The position numbers were made by a program, and so were the translations under genes. The notes under the pieces are model-generated. The model did not search any database and was not told the origin of the DNA. It saw only the letters and a list, made by a program, of their open reading frames with translations. A stretch of 64,000 bases of DNA, from the NCBI RefSeq assembly GCF_011762025.1, contig NZ_JAASQR010000002.1, forward strand, positions 434,001 to 498,000, in the 5' to 3' direction. Each line of letters opens with the position of its first letter. Position 1 is the first letter of the stretch. This DNA comes from Sphingobium vermicomposti. Lineage in GTDB: Bacteria > Pseudomonadota > Alphaproteobacteria > Sphingomonadales > Sphingomonadaceae. Below are positions 56,677-64,000 of the stretch, in pieces.

Positions 56677-59600
56677 TGGCCAGCAGTCCGCCACCGCCTC
56701 CCGGCTTCCGGATTATCGAGCAGGCCGCGCCGCGTTCCAAGGCGAGCAACGTTCCTCCGCCGCCTCCTGGCTTCAATCTGACGCCTACCGGAGAGGCGTA
56801 TGATGGTGATACCTTCCGCCTGAACAGCGGGCAAAATGGCCGCCTCTACGGCGTGGATGCGTTCGAGCTGAACCAGCAGGGCATGCAGCGTGGACAGCTA
56901 GTTCCACTTGGTCAGCAGTCCCGCAGCGCCCTGCTGCCGTTCCTCAAGCGCGATGCGACGGTGACGCCGACCGGCTCGCAGACCTATGGCCGTCCTGTCG
57001 TTTCACTATCTGCCGGGAGGAATGATGCCGGGCGCGGCCTGCTCGATGGCGGCTTCGCACTGGCCGCGCCGGAATATCTCAAGGCCGATCCTGTGCGGCT
57101 GGGTGACTATATGGAGGCGGAACGGGGCGCGCGTCTCAACCGGCGCGGCGCGTTCGGAGGGCGGTTCCAGACGCCGAAGGACTTCCGGGCTGGCAAGCCT
57201 GATCCGTGGGCGACACCGGAATGGATCGATAAACCGCAGGCGGGAAGCCAGGCGGTTTTCTTCGATGATCCGACACCCTTCCAGGGGCTGCGGCCCGAGA
57301 TCGCAGCGGGCTACCAGAAAATCTGGACCGATCCGAAGTCCACGCCCGACGATTTGCTGGCCTATGCCAAGGCGAATGGGTTCATCATCGACCCCGACAC
57401 TACCCGGAAGCTCTATGTCGAGCGCGCCAAGCGCGGGGCCGATCCGACGCTGCGCTATGCTGCGCCGCCCAGGCTGATGACCAATCCCGGCGATGGCGTC
57501 ATCGGTGCTGGTGTGCGCGGCCTGTCCGATCCCATCAACATGCTGGATGAGATGGGAGCCGTTGTGGACACGCTGGGCCTGACGCAGGGCCGGGAGAATA
57601 TATGGGGCAGCGATCGCCGCTTTGGCGACATTCTGGCGAACAACATCGACCAGAACCGCAGCATCCTTGAATATGACGACGCGAACCATCCCTATTCGCG
57701 CTTTGCGGGGCAGCTCGCGAGCGGCATTGCACTGCCCGGTGCGTCGGTCGAAGGCGTGGGCCTTGCTGCCGCGCGTCAGGCGCTCAGGGCCGGATCATCG
57801 CGCTTCGCAGCCGAACTGGCGGCAAAGCAGGCTGTGCGTTCCCAACTAGCCCGCGCCGGGGCTGTCGAAGGCACGCTGGCAGGCTTCGGCTCTGGTGAGG
57901 GCGGCGTAGTGGATCGCCTCCCTTCCGCTGCCGTGGGCGGCGTCACGGGCGGCACGCTGGGCTATTTGACGGGCGCAGCGGCACAAGAGCTAGGGCCGAT
58001 TGCCCGCGATGCCATCAACAGGGTCAGGGGGCGGAGTGCTGCGCAGACGGCTGCGGAGCAGGTGCCGGGCCTCGGCGTCGATGAAGCGCTGAATGATATG
58101 CCCACCGCTCCTACGGTGCAGCCGCGCACGCTCGCCGATCTGGTGACTGCGAACATGGCGCGCGAGGGTGTGCCTGCTGTCCCGTCCATTTCATCGCCCA
58201 GGCTCATCGATCGCATTGATGTGAACAATCGCGCGCGTCCGATGCTTGACCCTGCCACCGATATGCAGCGCATGCGCCAGGCGGAGCGGGTCAATCCTGC
58301 GGACGTGCTGCCGCTGCCGTCCAACGTGGTTGCGAGCCAGGAAGAGGCTGGATCGATCGGCGCAGGACTATATCCGGTCATCAAGGCTCCAAACGAAGCA
58401 GCGACGCTCGATAGCCGCACCCTTCCGCGCGGGGATGATCCGGCGCGCCAGATGCCAAAGCGCGGCCCGTCCGACCTCATCACTTTCCTGCGCAGTCAGG
58501 GCGGGGTCATTGATCAGGGCGGCGAGCTCCGCGCTATGGGCGTTACCAATGTCGGGCGGGTTCTGGACCATGCGCGCGGAGAACAGCGCTTCGGCAAGCT
58601 GATTGATGATGAGAACGGGTTGCCGCTGGACCAGGCGGCGGATTTTGCATGGCGTTCGGGCTATTTCCCCGACCATGCCGAACGCCCGACCATCGCGGAA
58701 TTTCTCGACGCACTCGACAACACTCATAGAGGTCTCAATCGCTCCTTCCGCTCGGATGATCTGGCGGAGGTGGACGCCTTCAACGCGGCCCGTGAGCAAC
58801 GCTATGCGGTGGAGAAGGCGCGCGACGCGGGCGCACCTTTAGCAGAGGATCGCGGCCAGCCGGTGACGCTGGGCGATCTCGACGCTAATCAGCCCCCTGT
58901 GTCAGCCTATGAGGAATGGGGCGATCAGGCTCCGAACTTCGCAGGCAATATTCGCCTCTCGAATCTGGACAGCCCACAGAGCATCAAGCGGGCGCTGGTG
59001 CAGGCCGAGCGAGTGACCGGTGGGTTCGATGCCGCCCGCCGGGGGCGGATCAGCCAGGCCGAGACGCAGAACCTCGCCAACGAATTGGGCATGACGCCCG
59101 ACGATCTGCTGAAGCGCCGCAAAGGGCAGGCGTTTAACGCAGAGGAAGCGCTGGCCGCCCGACAGATACTCGCCAAGTCGGGGAACGAACTGGTCAACAT
59201 GGCGCGGCGTATCCAGCGGATGGACGATCCGGGCGAGGAAGCGCTGGCTTCATTCCGGCAGGCCATGGTCCGCCACGTCGCTATTCAGGAGCAGATTGCC
59301 GGTGCAACGGCAGAAGCCGGGCGGACGCTGGCGCAATTCCGCATGATGGCGGACAGCCGCAACGTGCGGGGGAATGTGCTAGATGCGCTATCGCAGAGCG
59401 GTGGCGGTAGCGACCGGCTCAAGGAAGCCGCCGACATGATAATGGACGGTGCGGGTGACCCCGGCAGGCTTAATCAAGCCGCGCGCTTGGCGATGAAGCC
59501 GGGCATGGCCGACAGGTTCAATGAATTTTGGATCAACTCGCTTCTGTCGGGGCCGCAAACCCACGTCGTCAATGCGGTTTCGAACACGATGACGGCGCTG

Positions 59601-61184
59601 GCGCAGATCCCGGAACATGCCATCGCGGCGGGTATTGGCGGCGCTCGCAATCTGGCGGCGCGGGGCAAGGTAGCCGATCGTGTGTTGTTCTCCGAATTGG
59701 GCGCACGATCGGTCGGGCTGATCCAAGGCGTCAGGGAAGGGTTGCGGCAGGCAGCGCGAACGCTGCGTACGGGCGAGGGGTCTGACTTCGCCAACAAAGT
59801 CGAAGCACGCACGCAAGAGGCGATACCGGGCGTGGCGGGGAGAATAATCCGCACGCCCACACGACTATTGTCTTCGGCAGATGAGCTTTACAAGGCCATG
59901 GCTCGGCGCATGGAACTTAACGGGCTGGCAGTCCGCAAGGCGGCGGCGGAAGGGCTGCGCGGCGATGAAGGCAAGCAGCGAGCGGCGGAACTGGTCGCCA
60001 ATCCTTCCGACGAAATGCTGGAGCAGGCTTTCGACTACGGTCGCTATCTGACCTTCCAGCGCCCTCTCGGTAAGGTAGGCCGCGCCGCGTCGATGCTGAG
60101 CAACAGCAGTCCGGTCATGAAGATGGTCGTTCCCTTCGTTCGGACCCCCACGAACCTTTTGAAATTCTCGCTGGAGCGTTCCCCTGCCGCGCCCCTGCTG
60201 TCCGAGTGGCGGCGGGACTTCCGCGCAGGCGGTGCGAAGCGTGACCTTGCCATGGCCCGCGCGCTGGTCGGCTCCGGTGTTGGTGGCCTCGTCGCGGAAT
60301 TGGCGGCTCAGGGGCTCATCACGGGCAACGGACCAGCGGATGAGAAGGCGAAGGCGCTGCTGCGTGCCGATGGCTGGCAGCCCTATTCGATCAAGATCGG
60401 GGATCGTTACATCAGTTATCAGCGGCTCGATCCGTTCGCTTCGACGCTGGGGGTTGCTGCCGGGATGGTAGAGTTGCAGGACCATATGACCGAGAAACAG
60501 CGTGAAAGTGTGGCGCTGCTCGTGACTGCCTCCGTGATGCAGAACCTTTCCAGCAAGACCTGGCTGTCTGGCTTGGGCGATCTGGTGGACGCGGTGAATG
60601 ATCCCAATCGTTATGCTGATAGCTGGCTGAAGCGGACTGCCGCTTCACTTGCCGTTCCCGCCGGGGTGGCTCAGGTGGCGCGCACCATGGACCCCACGTT
60701 GCGCGAGGCTGATGGCGTGCTGGATTCGATCCGCCGCCGAGTTCCGGGAGTGTCGAAGTCGCTGCCCGAGCAGCGCGACGTTTGGGGCAACCAAGTCACA
60801 AGCGAGGGCGGGTTGGGGCCAGACATCATTTCTCCGATCTGGCAGTCAACGCGGCGCGGTGATCCGGTAAACAACAATCTGTTGGATGCTGGCGTCACGG
60901 TCCCAGCCTTCCGTCGCAACGGCATGTCGCCTGGTGACTATGGGCGCTTCCGCGAGAAGGCTGGCGGGCAAAGCTATTCAGGCATAAGCGATCTGATCCG
61001 CTCGCCTGAGTGGCCGGGGATGGTTGCTGATGATCGACAGGACGCAGTTGATCGGATCGTCAGGGCTGCGCGGAAGGGTGCGAAAACAGGGTTGCTGAGC
61101 AATGGCGGCGATGTGCCGCCACCGCCTCCCGGCTTCACGGTTCCGCCGCCGCCTCCCGGTTTCTCTATCGTGAACCATCCTTGA
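56676..61184 (+). CDS. Giant virion/ejection-like protein with SNase-like N-terminus and PPPPPGF motifs
   Basis: 1502 residues. PPPPPGF occurs at 5-11 and 27-33 and at 1481-1487 and 1490-1496. Residues 40-110 look like a staphylococcal-nuclease fold: DGDTFRL (43-49), GRLYGVDAFE (55-64, with Arg, Asp, Glu in place) and a later YGRPVV. The middle holds Gly/Ala-rich membrane-like stretches (AVGGVTGGTLGYLTGAAAQE) and long helices (NLANELGMTPDDLLKRRKGQ). The C-terminal part has FVRTPTNLLKFSLERSPAAP. This is the style of podovirus internal ejection proteins. No true homologue can be confirmed here. Confidence 0.7.
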   Translation: MASSPPPPPGFRIIEQAAPRSKASNVPPPPPGFNLTPTGEAYDGDTFRLNSGQNGRLYGVDAFELNQQGMQRGQLVPLGQQSRSALLPFLKRDATVTPTGSQTYGRPVVSLSAGRNDAGRGLLDGGFALAAPEYLKADPVRLGDYMEAERGARLNRRGAFGGRFQTPKDFRAGKPDPWATPEWIDKPQAGSQAVFFDDPTPFQGLRPEIAAGYQKIWTDPKSTPDDLLAYAKANGFIIDPDTTRKLYVERAKRGADPTLRYAAPPRLMTNPGDGVIGAGVRGLSDPINMLDEMGAVVDTLGLTQGRENIWGSDRRFGDILANNIDQNRSILEYDDANHPYSRFAGQLASGIALPGASVEGVGLAAARQALRAGSSRFAAELAAKQAVRSQLARAGAVEGTLAGFGSGEGGVVDRLPSAAVGGVTGGTLGYLTGAAAQELGPIARDAINRVRGRSAAQTAAEQVPGLGVDEALNDMPTAPTVQPRTLADLVTANMAREGVPAVPSISSPRLIDRIDVNNRARPMLDPATDMQRMRQAERVNPADVLPLPSNVVASQEEAGSIGAGLYPVIKAPNEAATLDSRTLPRGDDPARQMPKRGPSDLITFLRSQGGVIDQGGELRAMGVTNVGRVLDHARGEQRFGKLIDDENGLPLDQAADFAWRSGYFPDHAERPTIAEFLDALDNTHRGLNRSFRSDDLAEVDAFNAAREQRYAVEKARDAGAPLAEDRGQPVTLGDLDANQPPVSAYEEWGDQAPNFAGNIRLSNLDSPQSIKRALVQAERVTGGFDAARRGRISQAETQNLANELGMTPDDLLKRRKGQAFNAEEALAARQILAKSGNELVNMARRIQRMDDPGEEALASFRQAMVRHVAIQEQIAGATAEAGRTLAQFRMMADSRNVRGNVLDALSQSGGGSDRLKEAADMIMDGAGDPGRLNQAARLAMKPGMADRFNEFWINSLLSGPQTHVVNAVSNTMTALAQIPEHAIAAGIGGARNLAARGKVADRVLFSELGARSVGLIQGVREGLRQAARTLRTGEGSDFANKVEARTQEAIPGVAGRIIRTPTRLLSSADELYKAMARRMELNGLAVRKAAAEGLRGDEGKQRAAELVANPSDEMLEQAFDYGRYLTFQRPLGKVGRAASMLSNSSPVMKMVVPFVRTPTNLLKFSLERSPAAPLLSEWRRDFRAGGAKRDLAMARALVGSGVGGLVAELAAQGLITGNGPADEKAKALLRADGWQPYSIKIGDRYISYQRLDPFASTLGVAAGMVELQDHMTEKQRESVALLVTASVMQNLSSKTWLSGLGDLVDAVNDPNRYADSWLKRTAASLAVPAGVAQVARTMDPTLREADGVLDSIRRRVPGVSKSLPEQRDVWGNQVTSEGGLGPDIISPIWQSTRRGDPVNNNLLDAGVTVPAFRRNGMSPGDYGRFREKAGGQSYSGISDLIRSPEWPGMVADDRQDAVDRIVRAARKGAKTGLLSNGGDVPPPPPGFTVPPPPPGFSIVNHP

Positions 61185-61225
61185 AAACGGAAAAGACCAT
61201 GGCTGACCTGATCCCTGCTGACCTC

Positions 61226-61516
61226 TTAACCCGTGTGGACGCGCTCACGCAACCATTCGACTGCGGGGCTTTGGATGCGGCGGAACTGTCCCCTCATTGT
61301 AGTTTCCAGCACTACGATCCCGTCATCGTCATCGATCGCGCCGACGCGCAGCAGGGTGGCAAGCACTTCATTGGCGCTAAGGGGTGTTTCGATAATCCAA
61401 TGTGACAGCAGGGGTTTGCACCAATCGACCGCTGATCGCAGAGCGTTGCCAACCCGTATATAAGCTTCCTGGCTTTCGTTGCCGCGAAGATCATAACTCA
61501 CAACATACCAAGGCAA
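61226..61516 (-). CDS. Cas2/SinR-like small protein (96 aa)
   Basis: A 96-residue protein starting TTG with a strong GGGAGGG ribosome site six bases upstream. The text PWYVVSYDLRGNESQEAYIR, LLSHWIIETPLSANEVLATL and GIVVLETTMRGQFRRI resembles the ferredoxin-like fold of Cas2/VapD-type (SinR) proteins found near phage genes. No cas genes or repeats are near. A plus-strand frame (61181-61405) overlapping it is a shadow. Confidence 0.6.
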   Translation of the reverse strand: MPWYVVSYDLRGNESQEAYIRVGNALRSAVDWCKPLLSHWIIETPLSANEVLATLLRVGAIDDDDGIVVLETTMRGQFRRIQSPAVEWLRERVHTG

Positions 61517-61583
61517 TGTTTTCCCTCCCGAATCGCTAGGCCATTACGGCAGAGGAACGAGAGGGAGTCGAGTCAGCCAGTTG

Positions 61584-62018
61584 TCAGTCCAGATATTTGA
61601 TCACAGCCAGCTTCGCGGTCTGTACTCCGACAGCAGCAGACCACCCGCTGCCATACGCCTGATTGCCATAAGCGCTGGCCTGACCACCAGACACCGCGCC
61701 AGTCACCCGCGCGTTCGATGACAAGAAAACAACGGCGTCACCTCCTGCCGCCTTGGCTGCCTTGGCGACGGACTTCGAGCCAATGGCGTCTCCTGCCAAA
61801 CGACCAAGCCCTCGCTTGTCTTCGATCAGGCCGAGCACCTTGAAGCGGCGGGGTGGCATTCCACTGTTCCAATAGTCGATGCCGTTCTTCGTGACGCGCG
61901 TTCCGCCTTTTCCCTCCATGATCGCATCGGAGCCTTCGTAAGGCTGGAAACGAGATTTTGCCTCGGCTGACCCCGACGCAATCAGCGCTAGCGCGAGAAA
62001 TGCAAATACATGCCGCAT
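61584..62018 (-). CDS. Exported protein with RcsF/CsgG-like C-terminal part (144 aa)
   Basis: Signal peptide MRHVFAFLALALIASGSAEA. The mature protein has YWNSGMPPRRFKVLGLIEDK, VAKAAKAAGGDAVVFLSSNA and a Gly/Ser/Tyr-rich segment before VQTAKLAVIKYLD. The pattern resembles small periplasmic or outer-membrane proteins with an RcsF-like fold. Its start shares CATG with a possible divergent gene at 62017. Confidence 0.65.
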   Translation of the reverse strand: MRHVFAFLALALIASGSAEAKSRFQPYEGSDAIMEGKGGTRVTKNGIDYWNSGMPPRRFKVLGLIEDKRGLGRLAGDAIGSKSVAKAAKAAGGDAVVFLSSNARVTGAVSGGQASAYGNQAYGSGWSAAVGVQTAKLAVIKYLD

Positions 62019-62265
62019 GTTCTTTCCCCTTCATTACGGCTTGTGTCATGCTCCAGGCGAGGAATGGCAATCAAAATCGCGCGATCAGGAGCTTCGAGGC
62101 ATCGCCTTGGCGGTGCTGCGCCAGCAGGGTGGCCGTGCGCCGATAGTGGTGACTGAGAGGATCGGACATCTCGCCAGCGAGGGGAAGGGTGAGGGGGTGG
62201 TGCTGTGGAAGGAAGTGGCGATTCGGCTCGACCAAATTCTGCAAGCGCGATCGTCGCCGAAATGA
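62017..62265 (+). CDS. DUF6961-like small protein
   Basis: An 82-residue frame. From residue 23 on it reads DQELRGIALAVLRQQGGRAP, IVVTERIGHLASEGKGEGVV and LWKEVAIRLDQIL, a pattern I know from short sphingomonad proteins of the DUF6961 type. The true start is unclear: the first ATG overlaps the divergent gene start and the N-terminal 20 residues look unlike the family; TTG at 62041 is an option. Confidence 0.5.
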   Translation: MFFPLHYGLCHAPGEEWQSKSRDQELRGIALAVLRQQGGRAPIVVTERIGHLASEGKGEGVVLWKEVAIRLDQILQARSSPK

Positions 62266-62365
62266 GCCGCGAAAGGCCGGTGTGATTACCCGGTGATTAC
62301 TAGAGTGGTTTTCCGAGCCTAAATTAGGTAGGTCGAAAATCGTTAAAAATGGCGGAAAACTGCGG

Positions 62366-62411
62366 TGGTGAGCCCTGCTGGGTTCGAACCAGCGACCTAC
62401 TGATTAAAAGT
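62366..62411. repeat. attR-like 46-bp repeat in tRNA-Lys
   Basis: The copy of the 46-bp direct repeat that forms the 3' part of the tRNA-Lys gene, from anticodon loop to CCA end. Together with 41101-41146 it defines the element limits. Confidence 0.92.
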
Positions 62412-62441
62412 CAGTTGCTCTACCGACTGAGCTAAGGGCCC
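62366..62441 (-). tRNA. tRNA-Lys (anticodon UUU)
   Basis: On the minus strand the sequence starts GGGCCCTTAGCTCAGT and folds as a tRNA: acceptor GGGCCCT with GGGCTC, D-arm GCTC, anticodon stem CTGAC-TTTTAA-TCAG with anticodon TTT, T-arm GGTTCGAACCC, and an encoded CCA. It is 76 bases long. It reads Lys codons AAA/AAG and is intact despite the insertion. Confidence 0.97.
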
Positions 62442-62486
62442 TCACGCTGCGAGGTCTGCACGCCCTAAAGGCGGTAATGCGGCGGG

Positions 62487-62999
62487 TCAACCTCTAGGAA
62501 GCGGGATTGGTGCCGCTTTTCGCAGTTGTGCACAAAGGTGGCGAACGGATAGGCCCGAAACAGGGTGCCGCCAGCACGGAGCGACCCGGCACAGCGGGGC
62601 CAGCGCAAATTCGCGCAGGTGGAAAGCGGGGTGGGGGATGATGAGCGACCGGCTTTGCCAGCGCCCCCCCGACCACAGGATGATGTCGATATCCATGCTG
62701 CGCGCGCCCCACCGACGATAGCGGCGGCGGCCAAGTTGCCCTTCGATCCGCTGCAGGGCTTGCAACATTTCATCGGGCTTCAGTGCGCTTTCAACAACCA
62801 GGGCGCTGTTGGCGAATTGCCGGGCGGACGGGCCGAGCGGACTGGTAAGCAGGACCGGCGCCATCGCACGGACATATCCCAATGCGCTGATGCGCAATGC
62901 GGCTTCCTGCACGAGGCGGGCAGGCGTGCGCGCAGCTGACAAGGCCCGGTTGGAGCCTAGCGCCAGTGCATAAAGGTGAAGCGCGCCGGATGCGGTCAT
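62487..62999 (-). CDS. folK: 2-amino-4-hydroxy-6-hydroxymethyldihydropteridine pyrophosphokinase
   Basis: HPPK of folate synthesis, about 170 residues. Family text is LYALALGSNRALSAARTPAR, LKPDEMLQALQRIEGQLGRR, RRYRRWGARSMDIDIILWSG (Asp pair DIDI binding Mg) and LIIPHPAFHLREFALAPL. The ATG at 62999 (MTASGALHLY) is nearer to the family start than 63035. It follows the tRNA-Lys junction, so core chromosome resumes here. Confidence 0.92.
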   Translation of the reverse strand: MTASGALHLYALALGSNRALSAARTPARLVQEAALRISALGYVRAMAPVLLTSPLGPSARQFANSALVVESALKPDEMLQALQRIEGQLGRRRYRRWGARSMDIDIILWSGGRWQSRSLIIPHPAFHLREFALAPLCRVAPCWRHPVSGLSVRHLCAQLRKAAPIPLPRG

Positions 63000-63056
63000 G
63001 GAAGCAGCGCCTAGCGCCTCAATCACGCGCTGCAAAGCGTATCCACCCTTTCGGGG

Positions 63057-63905
63057 TCAAATGTCCTGCGCGATACGACCGTAAAGCTCTGGCCGCCGAT
63101 CCCGGAAGAATCCCATGCCTGCGCGGTGCTTGCGCGCCTGTTCCAGATCCAGTGTCGCCACCAGCGCGCCATTATCCTTGCCATCGGCCTCTGCGGCGAA
63201 ATCACCCCACTCGTCCGTGATGAAGCTGTGCCCGTAGAAATTCTGCCCCTCTTCTTCACCGATGCGGTTCGCGGCAATCACGGGCATGCAGTTGCTGACC
63301 GCATGGCCGATCATTGCGCGCCGCCACATCCGACTGGTGTCGAGGTCGGCGTCATAGGGTTCTGAACCGATGGCCGTGGGATAGAAAAGCATTTCTGCCC
63401 CCATCAGGGCCATGACGCGCGCGGCTTCGGGATACCATTGGTCCCAGCAGATGCCGACGCCGATGGTCCCATGCCGCGTGTTCCAGACTTTGAAGCCGGA
63501 ATTGCCGGGCCGGAAATAATATTTCTCCTCATAGCCAGGCCCGTCCGGGATATGGCTCTTGCGATAGACGCCCATAATCTCCCCTTCGTCGTCGATCAGG
63601 GCGAGGGAGTTATAATAATGCTGCCCGTCCCGTTCGAAAAAGCTGGTGGGAATGTAGACGCCATGCGCCTTGGCGACCTTGCGCATTTCCTGAACGGCTG
63701 GATGTTCTTCGACCGGCAGGGCCTGGGCGAACAAGGCCTCATCCTCGACCTTGCAGAAATAGGGGCCTTCGAACAGTTCGGGCGGCAGCACGATCTTTGC
63801 GCCCCGCGCCGCTGCCTTCACGACTTGGCCGGCGACCATTTCGATATTGCTCGCCATATCGTCGGAAAAGGAGAGTTGAAGCGCGGCGACGGTGACTTTG
63901 GTCAT
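63057..63905 (-). CDS. aguB: N-carbamoylputrescine amidase
   Basis: A nitrilase-superfamily enzyme (282 aa) that hydrolyses N-carbamoylputrescine to putrescine. The catalytic triad is Glu in VLPPELFEGPYF, Lys in YRKSHIPDGPGYEEKYYF and Cys in GVGICWDQWYPEAARV. MLFYPTAIGSEPYD is also typical. A short upstream frame open to the window end overlaps its ATG (ATGA). The agmatine deiminase partner would be expected next, but is not visible. Confidence 0.94.
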   Translation of the reverse strand: MTKVTVAALQLSFSDDMASNIEMVAGQVVKAAARGAKIVLPPELFEGPYFCKVEDEALFAQALPVEEHPAVQEMRKVAKAHGVYIPTSFFERDGQHYYNSLALIDDEGEIMGVYRKSHIPDGPGYEEKYYFRPGNSGFKVWNTRHGTIGVGICWDQWYPEAARVMALMGAEMLFYPTAIGSEPYDADLDTSRMWRRAMIGHAVSNCMPVIAANRIGEEEGQNFYGHSFITDEWGDFAAEADGKDNGALVATLDLEQARKHRAGMGFFRDRRPELYGRIAQDI

Positions 63906-64000
63906 TGGTTCATGGTTCCTGGAGGCGATTGCCCATCTGGGCGGCAGAGGCGATGGTCAGCAAATAGGGTAGGATTTAGCCGCTGCAAGGATTCAGGCAG
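63902..64000 (-). CDS. Possible 3' end of an upstream gene (fragment)
   Basis: A 33-codon frame open to the right edge (ending PDGQSPPGTMNQ) overlaps the amidase ATG by ATGA. The short length makes chance possible and the text is not recognised. If real, it would be the tail of a gene co-transcribed with the amidase. Confidence 0.25.
   Translation of the reverse strand: MPESLQRLNPTLFADHRLCRPDGQSPPGTMNQ

Larger units (their letters stand above)
41101..62411. mobile_element. 21.3-kb integrative element in tRNA-Lys
   Basis: The element lies between two copies of a 46-bp direct repeat, the right one within the 3' part of tRNA-Lys. It carries a tyrosine integrase next to the left repeat, an AlpA-like HTH, a replication module (Toprim and RepA-like proteins), regulators, a Panacea toxin-antitoxin pair, a thermonuclease and three phage-virion-like genes. 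It lacks recognisable terminase, portal, capsid, head-tail, tail-tube, endolysin or conjugation genes. It may be a satellite-like element, a degenerate prophage or another integrative element. The tRNA is restored by the element end. Confidence 0.92.

Noticed and set aside
61181-61405. A plus-strand 74-aa frame after the 1502-aa gene
   Set aside because: It overlaps the Cas2-like minus gene, which has a strong ribosome site and a family-like sequence.

Overview
The window looks like the chromosome of an alphaproteobacterium of the Sphingomonadales (Sphingobium/Sphingomonas type). This is inferred from the GC-rich codon use, the housekeeping gene set and order, the lipoyl-domain-bearing pyruvate dehydrogenase E1 beta, DUF4170, a GAAC-N7-GAAC type LexA box and several families of intergenic palindromes. 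No 16S rRNA gene is present, so the genus is not proven.

Bases 1-41100 are core chromosome. They hold the end of a chemotaxis receptor, a MoxR ATPase, the replication/transcription block yqeY - GIY-YIG - dnaG - rpoD (minus strand), carA - rraB-like - carB - greA, a rhomboid protease, a four-gene membrane/stress cluster, eno - ftsB-like - pdhA - pdhB, a TadE/TadE/TadG pilus operon, trmFO and a branched-chain amino acid region (leuA, ilvC, ilvH, ilvB). After these come miaA/serB, ruvX, a DUF3089 hydrolase, the gatC-gatA-gatB amidotransferase operon and a beta-lactamase-fold hydrolase. leuA is preceded by a readable leucine-rich leader peptide and a large hairpin, a classical attenuator layout.

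Bases 41101-62411 are a 21.3 kb integrative element. It is bounded by a 46-bp direct repeat that is the 3' part of an intact tRNA-Lys(UUU) gene at 62366-62441. Next to the left repeat is a tyrosine integrase. Then come an AlpA-like HTH, a tightly overlapping replication module (Toprim protein, RepA-like ATPase, and a small ORF with GTGGTGCA repeats and a strong hairpin), and an overlapping HGG/GNxNxxKHG protein. These are followed by a minus-strand operon with two Tat-like exported proteins, regulators, a thermonuclease and a Panacea toxin-antitoxin pair. A LexA-type box lies in the divergent region before a rightward operon of phage-virion-like genes: an S74-type tail protein, a 334-aa protein, and a 1502-aa protein with an N-terminal nuclease-like domain and PPPPPGF motifs at both ends. 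No terminase, portal, capsid, tail tube or lysis gene is seen, so this is a prophage remnant, a satellite, or an unusual element that kept only ejection-type proteins.

Bases 62442-64000 return to core chromosome with folK and an N-carbamoylputrescine amidase. At least four palindrome families punctuate the core intergenic regions, including inside the gat operon and at both ends of the GIY-YIG gene.
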